A stretch of DNA of 64,000 nt from Siphonodentalium dalli (Eukaryota; Mollusca; Scaphopoda; Gadilida; Siphonodentaliidae): contig CP136061.1 of the NCBI GenBank assembly GCA_032622095.1, forward strand, positions 25,050,991 to 25,114,990, in the 5' to 3' direction. The notes under the pieces were generated by a model. It was not told the DNA's origin. It ran no database searches and saw nothing but the letters and a program-made list of their open reading frames with translations. Each line of letters starts with the position of its first letter. Within the stretch, counting starts at the first letter, position 1. A program made the position numbers and the translations under genes. Positions 1-9,800 of the stretch are shown piece after piece.

Positions 1-985
1 TTTTGCGGGATAATATAATTTTTACACGGGGCATACGAGATTGTTATGACCCGTGTAAGATATGTCTTCTCTATATAGCGACGACAATTTTTGCGGGATA
101 ATATAATTTTTACACGGGGCATACGAGATTGTTATTACCCTTGTAAAATATGTCTTCTCTATATAGCGACGACAATTTTTGCGGGATAATATCAGTTTTA
201 CACGGGGCATACGAGATTGTTATGACCCGTGTAAAATCTGTCTTCTCTATATAGCGACGACAATTTTTGCGGGATAATATAATTTTTACACGGGGCATAC
301 GAGATTGTTATGACCCGTGTAAAATATGTCTTCTCTATATAGCGACGACATTTTTTTGCGGGATAATATAATTTGTACACGGGGCATACGAGATTGTTAT
401 GACCCGTGTAAAATATGTCTTCTCTATATAGCGACGACATTTTTTGCGGGATAATATAATTTTTACACGGGGCATACGAGATTGTTATGACCCGTGTAAA
501 ATATGTCTTCTCTATATAGCGACGACATTTTTTGCGGGATAATATAATTTTTACACGGGGCATACGAGATTGTTATTACCCTTGTAAAATATGTCTTCTC
601 TATATAGCGACGACAATTTTTGCGGGATAATATCAGTTTTACACGGGGCATACGAGATTGTTATGACCCGTGTAAAATCTGTCTTCTCTATATAGCGACG
701 ACAATTTTTGCGGGATAATATAATTTTTACACGGGGCATACGAGATTGTTATGACCCGTGTAAAATCTGTCTTCTCTATATAGCGACGACATTTTTTGCG
801 GGATAATATAATTTTTACACGGGGCATACGAGATTGTTATGACCCGTGTAAAATATGTCTTCTCTATATAGCGACGACAATTTTTGCGGGATAATATAAT
901 TTTTACACGGGGCATACGAGATTGTTATGACCCGTGTAAAATATGTCTTCTCTATATAGCGACGACAATTTTTGCGGGGTAATAC
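1..985. repeat. 88-bp satellite array, about 11 copies
   Basis: Head-to-tail units of 88 bp, near identical, run from the window edge to about 985, so the array probably continues outside the window. Each unit carries an inverted repeat: TTACACGGG (first at 22-30) pairs with CCCGTGTAA (50-58) around a 19-base loop. Copies differ at a few fixed positions, for example gttatgacccg versus gttattaccct. Overlapping minus-strand open frames in every unit come from the period and are not genes. Confidence 0.95.
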
Positions 986-1110
986 GAAATAAGTGGTTCC
1001 TGTTTAGTTAACATATATCGAACAAGAACACCGGGATACGGCGTGGTATGGCCCTAGAAGAACAATGGTGCCTAAGAAGGCTTAAAATTCTACAGAGGGG
1101 ATAAACAATG
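986..1110. other. spacer between satellite and minisatellite
   Basis: Short stretch between two arrays. No reading frame, RNA or repeat was recognised in it. Confidence 0.4.
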
Positions 1111-1904
1111 TTACATTCTCCAGTAATAATGCTCTGTATACAATTTTCTAATATTAGTTATATTCTGTAGTAATAATGCTCTGTATACATTGTTCTAATA
1201 TTAGTTATATTCTGCAGTAATAATGCTCTGTATACAATGTTCTAATATTAGTTTTATTCTGCAGTAATAATGCTCTGTATACAATGTTCTAATATAAGTT
1301 AGATTCTGCAGTAATAATGCTCTGTATACAATGTTCTAATATTAGTTACATTCTGTAGTAATAATGCTCTGTATACAATATTCTAATATTAGCTATATTC
1401 TGCAGTAATAATGCTCTGTATACAATGTTCTTATTATATTAGTTATATTCTGCAGTAATAATGCTCTGTATACAATGTTCTTATTATATTAGTTATATTC
1501 TGCAGTAATAATGCTCTGTATACAATATTCTAATATTAGTTATATTCTGCAGTAATAATGCTCTGTATACAATGTTCTAATATTAGTTATATTCTGCAGT
1601 AATAATGCTCTGTATACAATGTTCTAATATTAGTTATATTCTGCAGTAATAATGCTCTGTATATAATGTAATATTTTCTCCGATGATATATTGGCCTAAT
1701 ATTAGTTATATTCTGCAGTAATAATGATCTGTATACAATGTACTATTAGTTACATTCTGCAGTAATAATGCTCTGTATATAATGTAATATTTTCTCCAAT
1801 GATATATTGGCCTAATATTAGTTATATTCTGCAGTAATAATGCTCTGCATACAATGTAATATTAGTTATATTCTCCAGTAATAACGATCTGTATACAATG
1901 TTCT
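1111..1904. repeat. 47-bp minisatellite, about 16 copies
   Basis: Units built on CAGTAATAATGCTCTGTATA followed by CAATGTTCTAATATTAGTTA and TATTCTG. Most units are 47 bp. Some carry a short extra ttattatatt stretch. Two carry a longer insertion with attttctcc-gatgatatattgg (near 1670-1695 and 1785-1812), so a higher-order variant is also duplicated. Confidence 0.92.
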
Positions 1905-2469
1905 TGAACATTTGTATTCCTGTCGTTAATTGAATTGAATTGAACAATGAATATATTTTATTATAGTGACCTGTGTATAACTAGAATACATATGCGTGCA
2001 AATGTTATGTTACATGTTCAATACAACCGGCCGTTAAGGCCTATAAATCACTTTAAGTCAAATATTTACAATAAATTACATTGCGTGGTGTCGAAACTGT
2101 GGATTATCTCCTCTCGAATGCTTTATGTATAAATTTAGATGTCTGACGTAGAAAGTTAGTCATTAGATAACCAGCCATGAAACTAAGAGTATTTACACCA
2201 TTTATCCAGGAGAGGGGTGGTCTTCCCTTTTTTTCAAACACTATGCGGGGGTGGGTGGGTGGTTCAGCAGCCCGAATTACACATACAAATGAAAACATAA
2301 CACAATCATAAATGTAAACTCTTCACTGAACTCTTCAAATAAAAATAGACGATTCAAAAAACCATAATAAAATAAAACAAAGGTGTTAAAACAAACTTTG
2401 ACCGTTTTCAACGATATTCGGCATATGGGTCTACGATAACCTCTAGATGGGAGCTGTCAAATTTGAATG
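1905..2469. other. no recognisable feature
   Basis: AT-rich sequence after the minisatellite. Short open frames occur on both strands but show no domain or splice context. It could include part of the lectin gene's 3' flank, but nothing in the sequence supports that directly. Confidence 0.3.
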
Positions 2470-2935
2470 ATTTTTTATGAAAAATATGGCTGCTGGCAGC
2501 CATCTTGTGTTTTACTCCTTGCATCACTAAATCCTTTAACATCCGGCAGAGCTTATCCCTCATCCAATCATCACCAGCCTGCATTTGGATCTTCGGTGTG
2601 GCGTCCCGATGGGTGCCTACCAATCTTTCCCGAATTTTGTAAAAAAAAAAAAAAAAAAAAAAAGGCTGCCAGCGGCCATCTTGGATTTTACTCTTTGTAT
2701 GACCAAATCCTTTAGCACACCTTTCAGGTCACATTTCTCATACAATCATCACCAAACTTCATATGGATCTTCGAAGTGACCTCTGGATGGGAGCCTCCAC
2801 TTTTCCCCAAAATTGGTTTAAAACAAACATGGCCACCAGCAGCCATCTTGGATTTCAAATGTCACTCCATCAGCATACCCTACAGCCCACATTTATTGGA
2901 GAATTGTTTTGAAACTTTTCAGTCTTGTTGGTAAA
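2470..2935. repeat. degenerate ~170-bp tandem repeat (gccatcttggattt family), 3 copies
   Basis: Three diverged copies share a core CAGCCATCTTGGATTTTACT (near 2496, 2673 and 2838), then a taaatcctttagcacacc-type stretch and a catatggatcttcg-type stretch. Similar cores occur at 25120-25310 and 58075-58400, so this is a dispersed family. A run of 23 A lies at 2641-2663 inside copy two. Confidence 0.75.
2641..2663. repeat. poly-A run
   Basis: Twenty-three consecutive A bases. It may be the tail of a retroposed insertion or slippage within the surrounding repeat. No target-site duplication was recognised. Confidence 0.9.
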
Positions 2936-2944
2936 TAAAAAGTC

Positions 2945-3265
2945 CTATGCTTCTGTAATCATGATACGGAACGTTGATCGGATAAGATCAGGAAAACTGA
3001 GTAAAATAGTCATTTGAAGCAGTTTGGACAAAATGAAAATTAGGGGGTGGGTGGTACATAGAGGACGGAAAAAATTAATGCGTCCGGAAAGTTTTTCCTG
3101 ACCCCCCCCCCCCCGATTTATCCAGAAATTTATCTTTGCGAAGAAGACAACTCTGATGTCATCGTACGCTACACATGAAAATATGAAATGGAGTTCATCC
3201 TCAACAATGTTCCTATCGCAAAACACACATAACCGTTCATCCAAATCCTCTATCAAATAAATGTC
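2945..3265 (-). pseudogene. LINE reverse transcriptase C-terminal remnant
   Basis: Read on the minus strand, the frame contains ERLCVFCDRNIVEDELHF followed by IFSCVAYDDIR and, after a disturbed low-complexity stretch (G/C run near 3104-3113), FPDLIRSTFRIMITEA. The C-x2-C ... EDExHF ... C-x3-Y-x3-R arrangement is characteristic of the zinc-knuckle-like C-terminal segment downstream of the reverse transcriptase domain in non-LTR retrotransposons (LINEs). Only about 100 residues remain; no polymerase core is present. It directly abuts the truncated last copy of the lectin-exon repeat. The frame is probably disrupted in the middle, so it is a dead fragment. Superfamily (Jockey, CR1 or other) cannot be decided from this piece. 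Confidence 0.75.
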
Positions 3266-3308
3266 ACTAAATGTTAAATTCACAAATGAACCCAACAACC
3301 TCCATGGT

Positions 3309-3478
3309 ATAAATGTTAAAATCACAAATGAACCCTCCTGCTGCAAAACAACCTGCATCGTCAAATGAGAGAGGACACCAATAGGGGCGGCTATCACCAT
3401 ACAGTCCTGATCCACATAGTCCACACCGCCATTATCTGGCTGACCAGAACCACCAGGCAACCGAACAACCTCCATGGT
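3309..3478 (-). pseudogene. tandem copy 2 of lectin last-exon segment, frameshifted
   Basis: Same segment as copy 1, beginning GGSGQPDNGGVDYVDQDC. One C is missing from the C run after ATAGCCGC (around 3390), which shifts the frame before the YWCPLS motif. The terminal TAG is also changed (TATACC). This copy is a clear pseudogene segment. The frame then continues open into the neighbouring LINE remnant. Confidence 0.75.
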
Positions 3479-3649
3479 CTAAATGTTAAATTCACAAATG
3501 AACCCTCCTGCTGCAAAACAACCTGCATCGTCAACTGAGAGAGGACACCAATAGGGGGTGGCTATCACCAAACAGTCCTGATTCACATAGTCCACACCGC
3601 CATTATCTGGCTGACCAGAACCGGCAGGCAACAGAACAACCTCCATGGT
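3479..3649 (-). pseudogene. tandem copy 1 of lectin last-exon segment, open, QPD motif
   Basis: An uninterrupted 56-codon frame plus stop. It contains GSGQPDNGGVDYVNQDC, then LVIATPYWCPLS and GGFICEFNI. QPD is the classical galactose-type sugar/calcium motif of C-type lectin domains, followed by the expected conserved cysteine, tryptophan and final FICE. It has no splice acceptor of its own in the unit and lies just past the TAG of the real exon. It is therefore probably transcribed only as 3' UTR, or used if the terminator is bypassed. No disabling mutation is visible in this copy; calling it a pseudogene reflects the missing acceptor and upstream half-domain. Confidence 0.6.
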
Positions 3650-3876
3650 CTAAATGTTAAATTCACAAATGAACCCTCCTGCAACCGAACACACTCCATC
3701 GTCGAATGAGAGAGGACACCAATAGGGGGCGGCTATCACCAAACAGTCCTCCCCAGATGGCTGATATGCACACCAGTCAACATACGGAAGATCGTCTCCG
3801 TCTGATGTCACCCACCTCCCTTCTGTGTCGACGTCTTGGTGGCCATTAATAAAGAAGTAGACATAAGGGTTTGCAG
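3650..3876 (-). CDS. lectin exon 4: C-terminal half of CTLD
   Basis: The acceptor is a pyrimidine tract, ctctttcgtttcag, ending at 3877; the exon then starts with two bases of a split Ala codon. It encodes residues 191-265: ANPYVYFFINGHQ, EGRWVTSDGDDLPYVDW, QPSGEDCLVI, APYWCPLSFDDGVC and GGFICEFNI, then TAG at 3652-3650. This is the long-loop half of a C-type lectin domain. FFINGHQ takes the place of the WIGL motif, QPS the place of QPD/EPN, and the WND position is YWC. There are five Cys; 226 and 244 are extra to the canonical set and may pair. The loss of Asp in QPD makes canonical calcium-dependent galactose binding doubtful. The downstream tandem copies do carry QPD. Confidence 0.9.
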
Positions 3877-6800
3877 CTGAAACGAAAGAGAAGTGATGCG
3901 TCCGTTTGAAAGTCTGAATATGTTAATAGAGCGATTTGATAAATTCTCCATATGTGTTTGGGGAAGGGTTAGGGCTAGGGTTAGGGTTAGGATTAGGGTC
4001 AGGGTTAGGGCTAGGGTTAGGGCTAGGGTCAGGGTTATGGTTAGTGTTATGGTTAGGGTCAGGGCTAGGGTAAGGGCTAGAGTCAGGGTTAGGGCTAGGG
4101 TTAGGGTCAGGGCTAGACTTAGGGTTGTGGTTAGGGTCAGGGCTAAGGTTAGGGCTAGGGTTAGGGTTAGGGTCAGGGCTATGGTTATGGTTAGGGCTAT
4201 GGTTAAGGTTAGAGTTAGGGTTAGTGTATTCTTACACGAAGGGCCTACCAGCGGTTTAGGTTGAAAAAACTTCTAACTCCATCCATTAAGCACCAATAGA
4301 AGAAATATAGTATTAAATATGGTGTGGCGAGAGCACGTATCCAATTTTAGTTCAACTATATTTTGTTAATAGACTCTGCATAACGCCGAGTGTGAATAGT
4401 TGTCCCCCAGAGAAATGAGCGGTGTCCGTCCGTCAGTCCATATATGTGTCCATTCGACAGTCAGAAACGTTTGCTGTTGGGATGCTAACTTGAAAATATT
4501 CGGTCAAGTTCGAATTTGGGTTCGGTCGGACAATTTCTGACGGAGTTATGCCCATTTTTCGACTTAGAAGTTTTTGATTATTTTGTTGTCCGGATGATAA
4601 CTCAATCCGATATCTTTCAAATTTATTATATGGATAACTTACACGGAAATACAGGTCATGTTCTATGTTAACAACATAGACAGTTGGACGAAAAGTTTGA
4701 TTGAATGGTTGTTCCCAGAATCAAATTATTCATTTCTAAAGAAGCCACCTGTCAAATAAAGCCTCCTTATTCGGGCGACGTGTGGCCTAGTGGCTTTTGT
4801 TAACACACTAGTAGTGGTGTACTTTGATACTGACTATAATATGATCAATTCGGCGTCTCATTCTATTATGGCTATATAGTGGAGTAGATGACGTCAAATT
4901 GTCAAGGCAATTGTTCAATTTGTGACTAAGGCATGTAACTTTGCACTTATGTACCTAATTGATATTAGATTTAAAATTGGATATCCCCGTCGAAGCTGAC
5001 TATCAAAATGGCAGCCGGAAGTGGAAAATTTGATTTTTTTTTACTTGTATCTTCTAGATCAGTTTCTACTGTATGGAACAGGTTCAGAATTGTTACTTTA
5101 GTTTGCGTTATTCATATTAACTGATCATTGGAGCAATAAGATCCCAGCCTCTTCCGATGCTTCAAAAATTCGATTTTACAGAACTCGGTATGAAATTTAA
5201 CCAAATATCACCACTGCATGGGATTATAGTCATATATCAACAATAAAGTAAGTGATGAATACCATTACTTATGAATATTTCAAATCAATGGAACCAAAAT
5301 TGTCACTTGGCCTGAAAATGGCGACCAAAACCTGGTAAATGGTAAATATTGGCCCAGCTTGCCATATGCCATCGCTTACAAGTTGTTGTCGATGAATCGC
5401 ATTGGCTAATCTGTCTTATATACATTAAATTCTAACATTTCAGATGCGCAGTGGTCAAGTGTTCTATTGTAACCACTTACATTACCAGACATATTGGATT
5501 TTTGTTATCACAAACTTGACATTAAAATCAGCCAAAAAAATATTTTCAGGTTGGGACCATTTATTCAAGTAAAATGGTGTGGGATAATCCAGTACTACCC
5601 CACATTATATACCGATCTATTATATATACCCAATTCAGCATCATCTATACAGATTTAAGCATATTATATGAACCTCAAATCCATGTATGTTTCTATACCA
5701 TTATGATTATATATAGCGGGTTGGTGATCGGAATATAATGAAAATATGAGCGCCCATACGGCAAACTATTAATCCAGCCTCGCTGCATCGAGCACAGCGG
5801 TCACATGATGATCAGAAATAATTAACATAAAATATGCGGAACATGTGTTCAACACATGTTAAACTCATTATCTGAGTTAAGGCACAAAGCTGTCTTTAGC
5901 AGTAATACAATCTTCATGGGATGATATAAATATCAATATATCACCATTCTGATCCTCAATTCTCTTTCCGATTCCGATTCGAGTTACATGCGGAGAGTCC
6001 ACCCGAGAGGCGTCATTAGACGGGTTGTGATTTATCAACCGTGGACATATCTCAATATTTCCGGTCACCAAACCGCACATCTCTTCATTTGATATGACAA
6101 TTAAATGTTTTCTCTAACAAGACTGTGCCGACTTCATAATCCCACAATGTAACTATATTATGTATCAAAGATGTTTATTGTTCAGATATATCTTAAAAGC
6201 GTCAAACCGATGTGTTTTTAGACAATATTACTCAAGATGGCTTCCAAAATGGCAAAAACAATTGGTAAAAGCAAGTTGATTTCTTTTACATATATCCCCG
6301 AGCATTATTCTTTGTTCCAAAAAGGTAGCAAATTGTGACTCACTTGGTTATTAACCATGTTACTTAATCCACTGACTACTACATGTTTCATTCTGGTTGT
6401 CCCAGTACCTTCTGAGGCATGACAAATTCATTTTAAGTGCTGTGGTATGGCATTTTGCCAAAAAACGTCTTGTGGGATTCTGGCCATATTTTTGAACGGA
6501 AATGGGCAGAACTGAGTGGGACCATGTGTGGCTACTCTCACTCATTATCTTCAAAATTAACTTAATATATGGTGTATGTCAAAATAGCAGCAATGGAGTG
6601 AATAAGTGGTCATAGGTGAGGTGAATACTTATACAGGGAGTTATTGTATGGCGAAGAATACGAAGGAGTGGCTATATGGTGATGGGCGTGTGTCCATGGT
6701 GAGATGCATATGTATGCAAGGAGTGACTTGTAATCATGTGTGAGGTGAATAGCCATCCATGTATTGGATGTATGGTAATTGAAGTGGTGTATGGGTATAA

Positions 6801-9800
6801 TGACAGTAGCTACATGGTCATATGTGTATTGTTTGTGTATAAATATATAGAGCAATGGTCGTGTGTGGGATATATATACATCTTGGGTGACTATTGTCAT
6901 GGATTGGTGTATATGTATACATATGTTGGGTGTATGATCATGTGTGGTGTATGAATAAATATGGAGTGGTTGTACGTTTATATGTGATGTATATAGGTGT
7001 ATATGGAATGACTGTACAGCCATGATTGTTGAAGTGTATATGCATAGCTGGAGTATAACTGGGTGGTCATTTATGGTGTGCTGGTAAATATGAAGTGCCC
7101 TTGTCATGGTTGTGTATGTGGTGTATATGCATGTCTGACGAGGGACAAGCTGTATGATCAATGATGGGGTGTGAGTATACATCGAGTGGCTGAATTGTCA
7201 TGGGCAAGGTGTATATGCAAATCTGAAGTGTATGAATGGTCGTGCGGGGTATTGATATGTCAATTTGTGACGTGTATATGTATACCTAGTTTGACTCTTT
7301 GGCCATGAGTGGGTGTATATGTATATCGTGAACAAAAAGCATACAGGGAGTGACTGTATGGCCAATGTTGAGGTGCTGCGCGTGGTATGGTTATATCTAT
7401 AAGTATGTATGGTCAACGATGAGGTGTCCAGTAGGTACACATGGAGTGATCGTATGGTCAATGGTGATGTGAATTGGTAAACAAGGCGTGACTGGATGAC
7501 CGCGAATGAGGTCTATGGTATACATTGAGCGGCTGGATTGTCTTGAGTGCGGATTGTATTCAAGCATGGTGTGTAAGTGTACATGTGTGCGGGTCATTGA
7601 TCACAAATAAAAGGGTTGCATGGCCATTGGTGCGGTGTATATGTATACCCGGAGTGATTATATGGTTATGGTTGCAGTGTATTTGTATATCTTGAGTGGA
7701 TATATGACCATGGGTGTGGCAAATAGATGTACAGGAAGTGATTGTATGGCCAATGGTATACACGAATTGACAGTAAGATCCCGTGTATGTGGTGAATATC
7801 TATACAGGAAGTGACTATATGGTCACATGTGATTGGGGTGAAGGGCAGGAGTATACATACATGGTGACTCATGGCTGTATAATCGTGTGAGGTGTACGGG
7901 TAAACCTTAGTGTGGTTGTATGGTCAAGGGTGAGGTGCATGGTCCTTTGTGTGATGTTTATGTACATATAAAATGAGTGTATGATAATGGGTGAGTTGTA
8001 CAGGTGGCCCTTTGGTGGCTATCGCTTTCCCCAATAACTCAATTATATGTTAATCGATTGGGAGGTAATGTCAGAGAGTTCTACATATCGGTGGCCTTTT
8101 ATATACACAATGGAGAAAACGTTTTCCTGACAGTAGTCAATCAATTTTGATGCCAATGGCGAATAATTTGAAATTATTGAGCAGCTTTTCGCTAATCTCC
8201 TTGTTTGACTTTCTAAAAGGCCTTCTGGTACACCTTCCATTGCATTACTCATTTTCCCCCGCCTTTCTAGTGTGCTAGGTGTGGGGATGTCTATCCCGAT
8301 AGACGTGTTATCTGGTCTGACACCCACTTACCTATAATGGCCACACATGTTATTTGCCTGAGTAGGCACATAATTATGCCCTCTCAGTTCAGTTTCAGAT
8401 TTCTGCTCATTTCCGTTAAAAAACATCGCCAGAATCCCATAAGAGGTTTTTGCCAAAAATGTAATTGTCGTACCGCGTAAGGTACTGGGACAACCAGAAT
8501 ATAACATTTAGTTGTCCGTTGATTAATTAACATGTTTAATAACCAAGTGAATCACAATGTGCTACCTTTACAGAAGAGCGGAGAATAAAATTCGGGATAT
8601 ATTTGAAAATATCAACTTTTCTACCAAATTTTGTTGATATTTTGGATATTTTGCAAACTATCTTGAGTATTCTTTTCTAAAAACACCTCAGTGTGATGTA
8701 TTTAAGACGGATCAAAACAACAAACACCAAAGATAGTTCCATTTCACTTGAAAAAATGATCCAGACCTGAAAAGTTACTTTTTGTCGATGTTGAGATAAA
8801 ATTCGAATAATTTTGGTAATGTAGTAGTAACACTTATCCAAGATGCATCGTATTCAATGTAGATATATACGATATATATAGACTATCCAATTGGGTTCAC
8901 CAACCAGAACGTTTAAGCGATTGCAATGCACGCTGTGACAATATTTACCATGTTCCATATTTTGGCCGCCATTTTGACAGCCCTTTTTAGCCAAAGTGAC
9001 AATTTTGGTTCCATTGAGTTGAAATATTCATGAGTAATGGTAAGCCTCACTTACTTGCATAGTTTTGTTCATTTCATGTTGAAATATGACTAGAAACCCA
9101 ATGGTGATTTTTTGCGAAATTTCATACCGCGTTCTGTAAGATCAAATTATTGAGGGATTGGAAGGGGCTGGTATAGAAAGGCACATTTCATTGCTCCAGT
9201 GATCATTTAACATGAACAATACAAAATAATTTCACATTTCCGAACCAGTTCCGTAAAGCAGAAACTGATCAAGAAGATATTAGTAAAAAAAACGTTAAAT
9301 TTTCCAGTTACGCTGCCATTTTGACGGCCATCTTGGACGGGGAGTTCCAATTTCGCCCTAAATATGTGCCATTTTATCTCGCAGAGTCATACTTATTGTA
9401 TATTGCCTATTTTTAAATGGCATATTCCATGGTAAGATTAATTGCGACATTCAATAAATTATAAAATCACGAAACGCTCTTTAAATTCGGAATCCCCACA
9501 AAAGAAGGGTTAAAGTTAAATTTCAGCGTGACTCCACATCTAATATCAATTAGTATGTGATTATGTACATATGTGAAATTTCGTTCTTTAGTCACAAAGT
9601 GAAAAATTTTGTTACTAATCAGAAAAAACGTCGTGTAGTGTGGCACGGATTTCGTTTGGAAATGGAGCATATACAGTACACTCATCGTGTGCTGTAAGGA
9701 AAACACTCAACACGGTGGGGATATTTTTGGGAGAGTGATTCACGGTGGCCCACTCAACACCGTGGGCCTTAGTGGAGAGGATTAGCGATGCGCTTTTGTC

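Larger units (their letters stand above)
3268..3649 (-). repeat. 171-bp tandem copies of a CTLD-ending exon segment
   Basis: Three extra copies of the final part of a C-type lectin exon follow the real last exon: 3479-3649, about 3309-3478, and a truncated one at about 3268-3308. Each starts with an ACCATGGAGGTT motif on the minus strand and ends with the same codons as the real exon, FICEFNI plus stop. The unit is 171 bp, exactly 57 codons, so frames are kept across units with a TAG at the joint. The last copy retains only the first few codons joined to GFICEFNI and stop. Confidence 0.88.
4850..9615. mobile_element. foldback element A with minisatellite core
   Basis: Two long, diverged inverted arms flank a tandem-repeat core. 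Left arm is about 4850-6600 and right arm about 8330-9615. Matching landmarks: tagtcacaaa and taatatcaatta (4910-4975 versus 9540-9600), tttctactgt..cag versus cagaaactgatcaag, ggaaccaaaattgtcac (5290) versus gtgacaattttggttcc (8997), and gttgtcccagtacctt (6399) versus aaggtactgggacaacc (8479). The core minisatellite is at 6600-8010. Arm parts recur at 47870-48480 and 51530-51860, so it is a family. No transposase was seen. The left arm has an extra insertion at about 5585-6145. Confidence 0.8.

Noticed and set aside
22-915. Series of 62-121 residue frames beginning MPRVK on the minus strand
   Set aside because: They repeat every 88 bp and are a product of the satellite period.
3893-4264. 123-codon Arg-Val-rich frame
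   Set aside because: Translation of the 6-bp telomere-like array.
6610-7182. 190-codon Ile/His/Thr-rich minus frame
   Set aside because: Translation of the minisatellite core; it has no domain and breaks with unit variation.
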